DNA of 51,720 bases, from contig BFEA01000181.1 of NCBI GenBank assembly GCA_003427395.1, positions 844,498-896,217 of the forward strand, read 5' to 3'. The position numbers and the translations under genes were made by a program. Origin of the DNA: Chara braunii. Taxonomy: Eukaryota > Streptophyta > Charophyceae > Charales > Characeae. The notes beneath the pieces are model-generated. The model saw only the letters and a list, made by a program, of their open reading frames with translations. It made no database searches and was not told where the DNA came from. This document shows, in pieces, positions 1-10,939 of the stretch (within the stretch, counting starts at the first letter, position 1; every line of letters begins with the position of its first letter).

Positions 1-30
1 AAGACAAGATTTGAGCTCAACAACACAAGG
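1..30 (-). repeat. Fragment of the 91-bp satellite (reverse complement)
   Basis: The reverse complement of these bases matches, with a few changes, the part of the 91-bp satellite that reads CCTTGTGTTGATG then TTCAAATCTTGTG at 50540-51720. It sits beside copy A exactly where the array sits beside copy C, so an array probably continues leftwards beyond the window. Confidence 0.5.
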
Positions 31-32
31 AG

Positions 33-215
33 ATGGGTGAGAAGGGAGGTGGAGGAGAGGATGAGAGGAGGAGAGAGGGAGGGGAAGACGAAGAAGGAGA
101 AGAAGAGAGAGGAGAAAAGGAAAAAGAAGAGGAGGAAGAAGAAGAGGAAGAGGAAAAGGGAAAGAAGAAGAAGAAGAAGAAGAAGAAGAAGAAGAGGAGG
201 GGAAGGAGAAAGGGA
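33..215 (-). repeat. Polypurine/polypyrimidine tract of copy A
   Basis: Almost pure GA-rich sequence on the plus strand, which is CT-rich on the strand of copy A. It matches in position the CT-rich tracts after copies B (43900-44100) and C (50040-50200). The long K/E/R-rich frames it gives are low-complexity artefacts. Confidence 0.8.
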
Positions 216-629
216 GGAGGGGCATCTCTTCACTCACCCCCGTGGACGTCTTTGTTCTCAATGAAGCTCCTTCCACCTTGGCTATGGCTTCCTTCTCCGT
301 CAAGCCTTTTCTTCCTCCTCTCCTTCCTCCTTCAAGTACCCACGGGCTCCTATCATTAAGACTAGGGAGTCCTTCCCTCCAGGAGGGCTAATGAGACCCC
401 TCTTAGTATTTCCTTCCTCTCCACTAGCCTGGGAGCTATGGCGGATTACCCTCCCCACTACCACTAGCTTGTAGAGCCTCCTCCAACTAGCTCACAGTCA
501 CCTCCAAGCTTCCGGACTGGCAGGGGTTCCCCTCACTACTCTCCAATTGCCTCTAGAGCTCTCACGGGCTCATTTGGGCAGCATGGGCACTCCTCATGCA
601 AGTATGAGTGTGGCGGACTGAATCCCCAG

Positions 630-638
630 CTTATATAG
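630..638 (-). promoter_or_regulatory. TATA box of copy A
   Basis: CTATATAAG on the minus strand. It is aligned with CTATATAAG at 43455-43463 in copy B and with a weaker CTACATAAG at 49494-49502 in copy C. Flanking bases (GCCTATATAAGCTGGGGA) and the downstream leader are also conserved, which supports a real core promoter. Confidence 0.6.
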
Positions 639-1123
639 GCTGGGAACAGCAGTCCGGTCAACCCTTGGGCCCTCCCATGTGCCCCAAGGTGAACCGAGGT
701 ACCCTCAAGGCCAATTTTCACCTCTAGGCCTCTCCGGGGGCATCTGGGCATCTTTTTGGCCAGGTTCATGCAGTCCGAGTGGTTGGTACCAACTCGGATT
801 GCCTCTTGGCCTACTCCGGCCTCTTTTCCACCTCACAAATGCTGCTCCCTTGGGTCCTAATGCCCAAGGGGCAATTTTACTTGAAGGAAAAAGGCCTAGT
901 GGGTTTTTTTCTCGATTTTTTCAAGTTTTGGTCTCCCTTGGGTAGGCCGGACCATTTTTCTAAGTGGCGGCACCTTTTCAGCCTTGGATTTGGCTGGGAT
1001 CCAAGACCAACAATAATCCGTGCCATCCCCTAGTAGCCCTTGCTTCAATTTTGAGCCCCCAATTTCAATCTTTCAATTTTTGGTGCATCTGGTTCTCCTT
1101 TCGGGCCAAATGCACTGTTTCGT

Positions 1124-1155
<32 letters not shown>

Positions 1156-2813
1156 GCTGCCATCTCATTCCGGATCTAGCCGTTTTGTGCTGGCCCACAA
1201 AAAACGGCTGTTTCCTCTCAACCATGAGATCTGATCTCAGATCCATGGCTAGAAAGAAAACCGGATTTTCCCTTTTGTATTTTTCTTTTATTTTTTGCCT
1301 TTTTCAATTCAGATTTTGGTGAGATATGGCCCTTGGGGCCATATCTCTTCAATCCAGTCTGAGGTCGTCATTGAGACCTGACAGTTCCTACTGCTGCGAT
1401 CCCAGTGGGCCGGCACGCTCTCCTCCACCCAATTCTCCTATTTTTCCTCATTTTTCCTCCTTTTCCTCTCCTTTCTCTTTTCTTTTTCTTTTATTTTTGT
1501 TGTGACATGTGGCAATTTGCTGTGCACTCTCTTTCTAGGCCCTAGAGCCTTGATTGTGGCCGGGTTCATGGCCGGCTGTTGGCCGTTACACCCCGGCCTA
1601 CCAAGTTGCCATGGCCATGCCCCTAGGGGGCTCATTTCATTCCCGTTAGCCTCCATTTTGAGCCCCTTTGGCTTCATTTTTTTTTACGGCTAACCTGCTT
1701 CTCGCATGGAGCCCCTTGGGCTCTTGTTCTCTCATGCCTAGCTAGTGCGAAATACCCCGGACTGCTGGACAACCCTCCCCTTATTATATTTTTTTTGCTC
1801 CTCACCCCATTTTCCCTCCGTTTAAGCCCTACTAGTGTTCGCACTAGTGCTGCTGATATTTTCCAATGTCGAGATCCTTGATCTCGACGGTGCCGTTTGC
1901 TCCTCACGGCTGCTCCTCACCTTGGCTAGTGTTCTCCCCCTTGGGACACCTCAAGTCCCGGCCGCTCCCCGTATTAGTCCCATTTTTTCCGTTCCGCCGG
2001 CGGTGCCGTCGATAAAACCCCATTCCCAATAATTTTCACTTGGGTTGCTTTGGCCTCCGGCGTCATTCCGGTTTATGCCCGATTTTTATTTGGGACTTCC
2101 TATGTCCCCGGCAGTCCCGTTTTATTACTTTTTTCATGTGTTCCTTGCGCCGTCAATATTTTCCCGACCGCGGGACCCCGCCGTGCCGTTGCCGTTTTAC
2201 CGTCACTCTCCCCTAGTGCCGCGGCGCCACTTTCTAGTGTTTTTCGGACATTTTCCCTTGGTCCGGCATTCTAGTGCAGTCCGTAATTTCTCGGACTGCA
2301 TCCACACCTATCTTGCTAGCCCCACAGCCCCACTCCATGCCCCCAAGCCCAAGGAAAATAAGCCGCCAATTTTCTTAAGGCTTCTGGGTTCCATTTTTGG
2401 CTCTCGGGGCCCCAATCCCTTATGTTTGCCCCTCCCCATGCAGTCCGCTGCATCTCGGACTGCACTAGGGGCAGTTTTTCTTGCCCCAATGCACCTCAAC
2501 TAGCCCCCTACGAAGAGAAACTCAGGCGGCTAATTTCCAAGCGCACCCGGGCTCAAGTTTAGCTCCCGGTGCACTCAAAACGTGTTTTTAGCCTCCCCTA
2601 TGCTATCTGTTATTTTTCGGTTGCAAGGGGCCTTGTTTTTCTTTAATTTTCTCAAACCATGGTCCTTTGTAACCGCCATATTGCCCAAGTGAATCTGGTC
2701 CAAAATTCTTCCCCTAGGTGGCCGTTTTTGCCCATTAGTGCCCTTTTGACTTTCCCCTTTTTACTTTTTTTTTTTTCTTTTTTTTTTTCTTTTCTTTTTC
2801 CTACACTTGTGGA

Positions 2814-3040
2814 CAGTTGGGACTTGGCAGTCCCTACTTGCTGCAGTCCCAACTGACGGCCAACTCACTTATCCTCCCTCACACCCATTTTCTTTTTCTT
2901 TTCTTTTTCTTTGTGCATGCCAAGTGTCAACTAGCCGTTAAGGCCATTTTCTCAGGGGTTTTTTTTTTTTTTTTTTTTTTTTTCCCTTTCTCCTTGGGCA
3001 GTTGGGACTTGGCGGTCCCTACTTGCTACAGTCCCAACTG
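2814..3040 (-). repeat. Duplicated 42-bp hairpin in copy A
   Basis: Two copies (2814-2855 and 2999-3040) of a hairpin with arms CAGTTGGGACT and AGTCCCAACTG, each followed by the same ACGGCCAACT stretch. They are separated by about 140 bp with T-rich runs. This is a local duplication of one of the family's structured modules. Related single copies lie near 41280 (B), 42670 (B) and 48710 (C). Confidence 0.7.
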
Positions 3041-4367
3041 ACGGCCAACTCCCTCTCACCCTCCTTATCTCATTCTCCCTCATTTTTGTTTTTTTTTTCT
3101 TTTTTTTTTTGCACGCCAAGTGTCAACTAGCCGTTAAGGCCCTTTTCTTGCCTCTCCCTCTTAGTTTTGACCCTTCATATGCCCAAGGGCCAGTCCGTTA
3201 TTTTTCGGACTGCAGTTGTGGCCTTTTCATGCCATTGGGAGCCACCATTAGCCTCCTCCCTCCCAAACGGTAGGCCCCCTTGCACCGATTTTTTTCGGGA
3301 GCCTATATTTTTCATGTTGGCTCCTTTTGGCCCTATTTTCATGGGGGAGGCTAGTCCGAGATTTTTCTGCTTGCTCCCATGCCTCCCATTACCTGTTTTC
3401 TTACTTTTTATTTTTCTTTTGACCCTCCCACTTGCTCCCACTAGTGCTTGTACTAGTAGTGCTAATAATTTTTGTCGTCAAGATTTTCGATCTTGACGAT
3501 GCAACTTGTTTTATTTTTTTGCACTGCGTACCATGCCGCCATTTTTCCTTAGGACGTCACCGGTCCCCGCCACTTGCCTCGCGCGGGTTCCCGACACTAG
3601 TCCCGCCGGTACCCGTCCCGCCGGTACTTATCCCAATGGTGGTCCCGTCGGTACCGCAATTTTTGCTTAGTCCCCCATGGCCCCCGGCACCAGTCCCATT
3701 GGTGCCACGTGGTCCGCGACACTCAACCTATTAATGTCGCGCCTTTGCTTGCTCCCATGTGGCCCCCGGCACTTGACCTATTGGTGCCACACTTCTTCTT
3801 TGCTCTCACGTGCCCCCGACACTTGGCCCATTGGTGCCGTACCTTTTCTTGGTCTCACGTGGTCCCCGACACTTTGACCCGTCGGTACCACATCCTCTCT
3901 TGGTCTCACGTGGTCCCCTCTCCTTGTTTCTTTTTCGTCCCGTGCACCGTTCCGCCCTGAACGCGGATCCCTACTTAAGTTATGGCCCCCTTGGCCCTCT
4001 TGCCGCAGCGTCCTGATGGCCCACCTGGCCCGGCCACGTTCTCTCGTGCCAGCGCCTTACGTCCCATTTCCCCCTTGCTCCTGTACAATCCTACATCATT
4101 GCTTTTTTCGGCGGTCCTTCTCCATTTCGGGGGAAGGGTCGCCTTCATTATTTTCTTGCGGTCTTCTGCCGCTCCTCGTTCCGCCAATTCCCTCTTAGTT
4201 CAAGGTTCCCAGCAACTTTGAGCAGCCTCTAGCTCCCTAGCGCCTGCACTTACACCTTCGGTCCTTCCAACATCCTTGCCTCCGGTTTTCTCTGCTGTGC
4301 ACAAATTAGTCGTATACAACCTCTCGAGTAACGGGAAGTCATTCGGGACTCACCAGTCCCGACACCG

Positions 4368-5711
4368 TGACACATATTACAGCGGAAAACACTCGACAAT
4401 ACTGAGAGAGGCAAATGTAAGGATGCACCAGGAGCGACAGCGCCGTCCGGTGAACGCTGCACACAACGCTGATTCGCAGGCCCACGTAGCCGGCCATTTC
4501 CAAGATTTCGAAGTTTCGCTGCACGCGCGGGAGCGCGCTCCTCTCGCCACTTTGCGAATTAGAGCGGGAAAGAGCAAGCCGGGAGTATCCGAAGTCGCCA
4601 CGTCTCAAGGCGTGACGCTCTCATGATTACCACGAACCATACTGAAATAGGAGGGGAAGAGAGGAGAGTGAAGAACGAGGACGTACGCACCAAGTTCTGC
4701 AAGGAAGAGGTGGTTGGCTGTTAGGAAAAAAATTGCGGAAAACACATAAGTAGCAGGTAGGCCGGTACCACACCAAGTTGAGGTAGATGTGCCGGGTGCT
4801 TGAGGCCGAGCAGAAGAAGACAAAAGTTGGCATTTTTAGAGGCCCAGTAGTTGTAGGCTAGGTCTAGGCGGGTCCCAGTCCAACCAGTCTGAGTCTAGGG
4901 CCTGTACGGGCAATATCAGTGTCTGCAATGATGTTTCCCTCCAAAAGGGAGGAGGTACCGGTTGCTTTGAGGCCACGTGGCCTAGGAAGTCGCTCGCCAA
5001 GAGGCAAGCAGGCCGCTATATCTCCAGGAGGAGCAAGGTGCTCCTCCTCATTGTCGGTGTGCAAGTTTGGCAACACACTGGTTGGGGCGCTGGCTGGAGC
5101 AGCGCTGCTGGGGAAGGAGCAAGGACAGGAGGAGAAAAAAGATGACTAGGAAGGGGGAGCGCCAGAGGTACTTATCTGGCTGTGGTGGTTGCCATCTTCA
5201 TCACCTTGGTGGGCGCTGCAGCAGGAAGGCCCCAGTTGGGGTAGAGCTACACCAAGAAGCTTCGAGGCAGAGTTAGGAATGTCGGCCTGAGCTAGAGCAG
5301 CCGTAGCTGCTTTGTGTTGTCCTTTGCACAGCAGGGCAATGCCCTGGTAGTCCGCCATAGCCTCGGCCTTGGAAGGAGGAGGAAAAAGGGCGGCCATGGT
5401 GGACCTCATGTGATACCTGTAGTAGAAGATTGATTAGGACATTAATTCTGGTTCTCAGCCATTCAACCTTATTGTTATTATTTCTTGATTGAATAAAAGG
5501 GGAGGAGATAAGGAGGAGGAGAGTGGTTGGCGAAGAAGAAGAGCATTATCATTGGTCTATGCTGGTGTACATCTTCTTCTTCTTCTTCTTTCTTTCTTCT
5601 TCTTGTTCTTCGTTCCCCCTCTCCTCTCAAGTTCATTCATTTCTTTTTGCAATTGGACGACATTGTACTTTCTGATGAATGTGTACTTTGAAATTGGCCA
5701 AGATCATAACA
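4368..5711 (+). repeat. 5' LTR remnant of element 1
   Basis: Two parts (4368-4395 and about 4733-5127) match the sequence after element 2 (21405-21816) in direct orientation, which identifies them as LTR sequence. The 3' copy lacks the intervening roughly 340 bp; the short repeat GCGGAAAACAC flanks this segment at 4383 and 4736. The LTR ends in CA just before the primer binding site. Its start should be TGTACTGACC, as at 12622, but that end is absent because copy A abuts at 4364-4368. A CT-rich run lies at 5569-5625. Confidence 0.65.
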
Positions 5712-5712
5712 T

Positions 5713-5724
5713 TGGTATCAAAGC
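5713..5724 (+). other. Primer binding site of element 1
   Basis: TGGTATCAAAGC lies one base after the LTR end. It differs by one base from the plant initiator tRNA-Met complement TGGTATCAGAGC, the usual primer of plant Ty3/Gypsy elements. Confidence 0.75.
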
Positions 5725-5756
5725 GGATTCTACTTGCTGGTGAAAGTTGACTTATC

Positions 5757-5788
5757 CACCCTAACCCTAGCCTTAGGGTTAGGGTTGG
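5757..5788 (+). repeat. Telomere-like inverted repeat
   Basis: ACCCTAACCCTA is followed after a few bases by TTAGGGTTAGGGT, a foldback of telomere-like TTAGGG units located 35-65 bp after the primer site. It may be a stem-loop of the retroelement leader. Confidence 0.7.
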
Positions 5789-7060
5789 TCCAAAGTGGGC
5801 ATTGGGGCAGCGCGGATTAGGGAAGCTGCCCCCACCTGGTTAGGTCGTGTTGGGTCGACACTGAACTTGACCAGGTTGATTGAGAGTGAGATTGTGGTGG
5901 CGAGACTCATGAAGAAGACTTCATGCGACGATTTGAGAGAGGCGACAGTGAGAGGCACTCGCACCTGGCATCAGACCTAAGGGAGACACTTGGTGACTTA
6001 AGGGCCTCCCTCAAGTAGGCGATCGTGAGGGAGGTCGCCATTCTGCATCTACGGACTGCAAGCTGCTACTTTGTTCTTCAACATCGGCGGGGGATCCGGT
6101 GTTGCACTTTGGTATTGGAGTCAGACCCTCCTTCATGATAGTGCACTGGTGTAGAGGTAGCGAATAGGGTTAGGAGGACCATATGAGGAAGGGGGGTGAG
6201 GTATACTTCATCTCAAAGTCCGGGCCACTCAGGTAACTGTCGTGGACCTAATGGTTGCCCATGTGTGTGTGCATGGTATTGTTTGTTCTGTTGGGGTACT
6301 TTTGGGTCTCTTTCCTACTTTATGAAGTCTTGGTTATGTGCATTGGTGTGCAAACCGCTTACTAACCTGATGGATGTAGAGATGAAGTATCTTTTTTTTG
6401 AATGTTGTATCTTTCTACAGTGCTTTGTCTTTTCGTTATGAATGAATGTAGTCTGTAGGTTCTCTCTTAAAGTTGAAATTCGTTTTTCGGTACAGTAGAG
6501 GCAGAAAGTAGGACCTTGTGGTACTCTTCTTGCTTGGGACTTGGTCGCGACCTACGTGGGACCCATAGGGACTCAGTGGGACCAGCCCCAAACAAGAAGG
6601 GCCCCTTGGACTCAAATCTGTTGACGCAGTGTCGCTTTTTTTTCTGTCTGGAATTCACTGCTTTTCTTTTTTATTAGAGCACTCCTTGCCGAGGGGATCT
6701 CGACTACGATGTTTTGCGGACTGATGACGTACAATCCGATGTTTGATTTTCACCTTATACACCACTCAATTCTCCATTGTTGCATGTTACTGGTAGTCTG
6801 ATTTGCTGTACTTTGACGGTGCTGATCTGATTAGGCACAAGGGGATCTCGTATTTGGTCCGACCAGACTAAAATGTGGAGTCAGAACTCTTTTTTGAATT
6901 ATCTTATTTTATTTATGTGGGTTGCTCTCAAGTCCAAATATTTTGTCAGTCCGGCTAGGAGTTCTATCTTCTCTTCTTGTGCTTTCCGTTTGTTTCCTTT
7001 ACTGAAATCCATTTTATGTCTGTCGCGACGCGCAGACAAAAGAGAAGAGAGAGCGAGGCC

Positions 7061-8191
7061 ATGACAACTGAAGGATGTAGTAGTTCCAACATGGCACCAA
7101 CCAAGCTTTCGGATATTCTAAAGGCTCGAGTGGATGCAGCGGATGACGAGGATAAATTGCGGTACCAGACCCTCTATCAGAAGGAAATGGCCAAGGAGGA
7201 CAAGGAGGAAGAGGCTAAGCGGAAAGCAGCCGCTGAAGATCTTGAGACCATTTTCAAAACGGTCTCAACCATGCCTGATGCAGATGTTAAGAAAGATCTG
7301 GTCAAGTACGTACATGCCCTCGTACATTACAATTGGCTCAGCGAGCTTCCGAGTATAAAATCCCAGCTACTCAACGAAATAAGTCGGCTGCGTACTAAGA
7401 TGGCATATATGGCCAAGGAGCATCGCGATCGAATACAACAGATGGCAATCATGCATCAGGCCCATGTCTCAAGCTCTTTTCCCCTACCCCTTGTTGATAG
7501 CCGTTCTACCTTTGCACCTCTCCATCCTTCTTCTCCTTATTCTTCTTCGTTGAGTTTGGTGGCAAAACAGTCAGGACTTGCAACAGGTGCAGATTTCGCT
7601 GCCACTAGAAGCGACAACGTAGGAAATTCTGCAACTGGCGCGTCCCTGAGATCGGACCCAGCAATGGTTGGTCCCAGCTAAAGCAGTCCATACATGGACA
7701 AAAAGGCGGTGATGATACCGTCCAGATATGATGGCAAGGAAGATGTTGAGTCCTGGATCAGCTCCATGAGAGCTTACTTTGAGGTAAAGGGCACTCAAAG
7801 AGTGAACCACTCCTTGATCCTAGGGACGAACGTCGAGGCTGTCGTAAGGGGTTTCCTGGAAGTCCAAGCTATGCAAGTTGGGTATCCGAAGATCGATCTA
7901 GCGGAGTGGCTTAAAGTCACCCCGGTTGTCGCTCTCGAAGAGATACTTGTAGAGCAGTACAAAGACCCACATGATGCAGCTAGAGTAAGGATCCAACTCG
8001 ATGAACTTAAGTGTAGCAAGTAGCAGGGCACCATGCAGAAATTGCAGTTGCATGTCAACAAACTCTTTGCGACACCAGGATTGAAACTGATAGTGCAATC
8101 GTGCTTGGATGTTGTTAAAGGTACGGTTCCCACCAATTTTACCAATCGCCTAGGCAAGGATTCTTTGGTTATACTGATTGGTTTTCCTTGA
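7061..8191 (+). pseudogene. Element 1 Gag (broken)
   Basis: Gag is the structural protein that assembles the virus-like particle. The frame starts at the ATG at 7061 (MTTEGCSSSN...) with a charged, helical N-terminal part rich in K/E/D (residues about 15-75). A second helical stretch and a Ser/Pro-rich linker follow. The retrotransposon gag domain then starts near 7700, with RYDGKEDVESWISSMRAYF typical of the family. The reading frame stays the same throughout but is cut by TAA at 7679-7681 and TAG at 8021-8023. Similarity continues past both stops, so they are nonsense mutations rather than true ends. No CCHC zinc knuckle is obvious. The original start may lie further upstream, since the open frame extends to 6977. 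Confidence 0.75.
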
Positions 8192-8303
8192 TGAAGGATG
8201 AAGTCAATCTCGAGGCAGGAGACCTCCATACCACACAGCAAGCAACAAAAAGACCTTTGTTCGTGGACAGTTTCGTGGCAGCAACCATCTTGTTGCGCTT
8301 GAC

Positions 8304-9330
8304 TTGCTGGAGGTGGAAGGGGAGGCCGAAGCAGATGACCCCACTCTTGGCGACGACCAAGAACAAGACGCTGATACAGCCTACTCTTCCACCCAAGAAT
8401 CCGAGATCAATAACGAAGATGGAAGTTTTGGTACCTTCAAAAAGATTGTCCATACTAAGGGAAACCAAAACCTGAATTCGGTAAGTACCTCCGTCGCACT
8501 CCCTAAGGGAGCCAAAATCCCAGCCAATCCGGAGGACGAAACCTTGGGTGGACCTCCGCATCAATGAGGTTGAGTGGAAGACTAGGATAAAGAAGGGAGG
8601 TTGACTGCATTGCCAGAAAACTAATCATAAGGTTCAAGGATGCTTTAGGTTGCAGGGAAACTTGAATTGGGTGTAGAGGGTTCATCAACACACTCTACAA
8701 TAAGGGAGTCTGAACCGGTCAGTGATAGTTCTCCAAAGGAACATGTCATGAACCAGCAGTCCTCCCTTCAAGCCCCATCTTCTACTGATTCCAAGGCTAT
8801 TGAATTTCATGTTTTGATTGTTGATCCTTGGGAGGAGTGAGAGAATTTCGACTTTCACTATCACCTAGAACATTAGGTTGAGATGAAACAACAACATGCT
8901 CAAGGGACAGTGAAGTTAATATTTTTCAAACTTCTCATTAACCACCAATATCTCCGTGTCTTGATTGATTGTGGTGCCACAATTAACTTCATGTCACCAC
9001 ACGGGATACGCAAAGTGGGCTTGGGGATGAAGCAAGTGGCTTTGCAGAGCACTTACCGAACTCAAGTAGGCAACAAAGAGTTGTATCATCTACGCATGCA
9101 GTTAAAGGTGTGTGCGCTACCTTTGACAAATAGAAGACTATCACAAACTCATTGAATTTCTATATCCTTGATAAGTGTCCGTTCGACGCGGTCCTCGGGT
9201 TGGGCTGCTTGCAGTCCCAATGTGAATAGACCAAGTGGAAGGAACCACTTTTCCTGGTCAAAGATGAACAAGGGAACGAGCGTGTCATCCTCTTGGATGA
9301 AAAGCTCGACTTCCCGGTGACCTTTCTTAA
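8304..9330 (+). pseudogene. Element 1 Gag-Pol linker and aspartic protease (broken)
   Basis: An acidic linker (8304-8567) is followed by a retropepsin-like segment in 8883-9155. That segment contains VLIDCGATINFMS, where the catalytic loop of the family is normally D-S/T-G; here the middle residue is Cys. A second typical protease segment, FDAVLGLGCL, appears in another frame near 9180-9215. The protease would cut the Gag-Pol polyprotein. Several frameshifts and stops separate the pieces, so the enzyme is not made. Confidence 0.65.
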
Positions 9331-9604
9331 TGCCATGCAGTTTTGCAAGAAGTGGCGCAGGCATAAGGAGGATGAACAGTTGTATGTTGCCTTTGTTCGT
9401 CCTACTCATGTACCTTCTACTTTTGCGGCCGGTAATAATTCCACTTTGCATGATAAATCTACTTTTATCCCTACATTATTTATATTCCAAACGAGTCTAC
9501 TTCAGATTCAGTTGCCTTCACTAAGAACTTGCGACATGATCGAGGTGATCATTTTTCTGATCCCCCATCCCCGCTGATCCCAACAAGCGACGAAAGCCTA
9601 CTCA

Positions 9605-10939
9605 ACTAATTTCCGGAAGTTCTGGCTGAACCTCGTGGAGTTCCCACTCGATCGGTCCGACACACGATTGAGTTGGTCGAAGGTGTTGTTCCTCCCAAGG
9701 GTTGTGTATACCGTATGGGATCCGACGAGTTGGAGGAAGTCCAAAAACAGATCGATGAGATGATCGACAAGGGATGGATTAAGCCAAGCGAATCTGAATT
9801 TGGTGCACCCGTTTTGTTTGTCCCAAAGAAAAGAGGCAAACTCTGTATGTGTATTGACTATCACGTTCTAAACCGCATCACAAGGAAGAATGCATACCCA
9901 TTGCCACTCATAGATGATTTGCTTGATCCTGCAGGTGGGTGCAAGGTCTTCTCTAAGATCGATCTCAAGTTTGGGTACCACAGATTGAAGTCGATCTTGT
10001 GGGCCAGCACAAGACTGCGTTCAAGACACGAGACGGGCTTTACGAATTCACCGTAATGCCCTTCGGTCTCACGAACGCACCAATCACTTTTCAAACCCTT
10101 ATGGACAAGGTCCTCCGCGAACAGATTGGTCGATTTGTGGTTGTGTATGTCGATGACATTCTGATTTTCAGCAAATGAATCGAGGAACATATGAAGCACC
10201 TTGAGGAAATGTTCATCATCCTCAAGAAAATGCAACTTCATCTCAACTTAGAGAAATCTGAGTTTGGGAGGGACAATGTCATTTATCTTGGGCAGTTGTA
10301 GTCTGCTGCAGGCCTTGAGCCTGAAGCAACCAAGTACAAAAGTGGCCTCAACCCGCGAATGTCTGCGAATTGTGTTTTTTCCTTGGTCTTGCATCATACT
10401 ATCGGAAGTTCGTACCCCAATTTTCTATTGTTGCTCGCCCGATGTCCAAACTAACAAGCAAGGACGTATCATATACGTGTGATGCAACATGTGAGACTGC
10501 TTTTCAAGCCTCGAAAGAGGCCTTGGTAAGTTATCCTGTACTCCACTTTGCCAATTTCAAACTCACATTCGTAGTCACTACGAATGCGAGCCAGTATGGG
10601 ATTCGCGCAGTGCTGCAACAAGATGACGGTGATGGCTTGTGACCGCTCAAGTACTATAGCAAACGCATGCCTAGCGAAAAGGTAGTTACTTCCACCTACA
10701 TGCGCAAGCTCAATGCTCTGCGCGAGGCATTGAATCATTGGAAGCACTATCTTTTGAGATGTTGTTTCAAGGTCTTCTCAGATCGTGAGACCTTGAAACG
10801 GATCAAGGAGCAAACCACCTTGTCCCCTACGTTGACTCGCTGGTTCCATGAGATTGACATTTTTAATCTTAAATTGAAACACAAAAAGGTTGTTATAATC
10901 GAGTTGCTGATGCATTGTCTCGCCACCCCGAGTATATGA
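9605..10939 (+). pseudogene. Element 1 reverse transcriptase and RNase H (broken)
   Basis: Recognisable blocks are the RT entry region (GWIKPSESEFGAPVLFVPKK, 9775-9835), [11 protein letters not shown] (9950-9982), [10 protein letters not shown] (about 10052-10081) and the catalytic YVDDIL box (about 10147-10165). The RNase H region follows (10370-10900). Breaks include a single-base frameshift near 9982, TGA at 10176-10178, further stops near 10300 and TGA at 10640-10642. In RNase H the first catalytic aspartate is asparagine (codon AAT at 10583-10585), and the usual YERELYAL block reads YMRKLNAL. The enzyme would copy the RNA genome into DNA. This copy cannot. Confidence 0.8.

Larger units (their letters stand above)
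31..4364 (-). repeat. Hairpin-dense non-coding repeat, copy A
   Basis: Copy A lies on the minus strand and is homologous to B (40042-44107), C (47227-50200) and D (24050-25900). Read on the minus strand it starts at 4364 with TGTCGGGAC, which folds with GTCCCGA into a terminal hairpin. It then passes through many short inverted repeats, for example TGCAGTCCG/CGGACTGCA at 2275-2300 and 2439-2464, GTCGAGATC/GATCTCGAC at 1868-1888 and GAGATATGGCC/GGCCATATCTC at 1321-1347. It ends in a TATA box (630-638), a leader, a splice-donor-like GTGAGT (232-237) and a polypyrimidine tract. Open frames inside it are short and not conserved between copies, so I infer it is non-coding. The 3' boundary is uncertain. 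I do not recognise the family. Confidence 0.75.

Noticed and set aside
33-359. K/E/R-rich open frames at the left end
   Set aside because: They are translations of a GA-rich simple sequence that belongs to the polypyrimidine tract of copy A on the other strand.
2045-2503. 152-codon frame inside copy A
   Set aside because: Not preserved in copies B, C or D, and it lies across several hairpins.
6111-6125. Second primer-binding-site-like TTTGGTATTGGAGTC
   Set aside because: More mismatches than the site at 5713 and not preceded by an LTR end.
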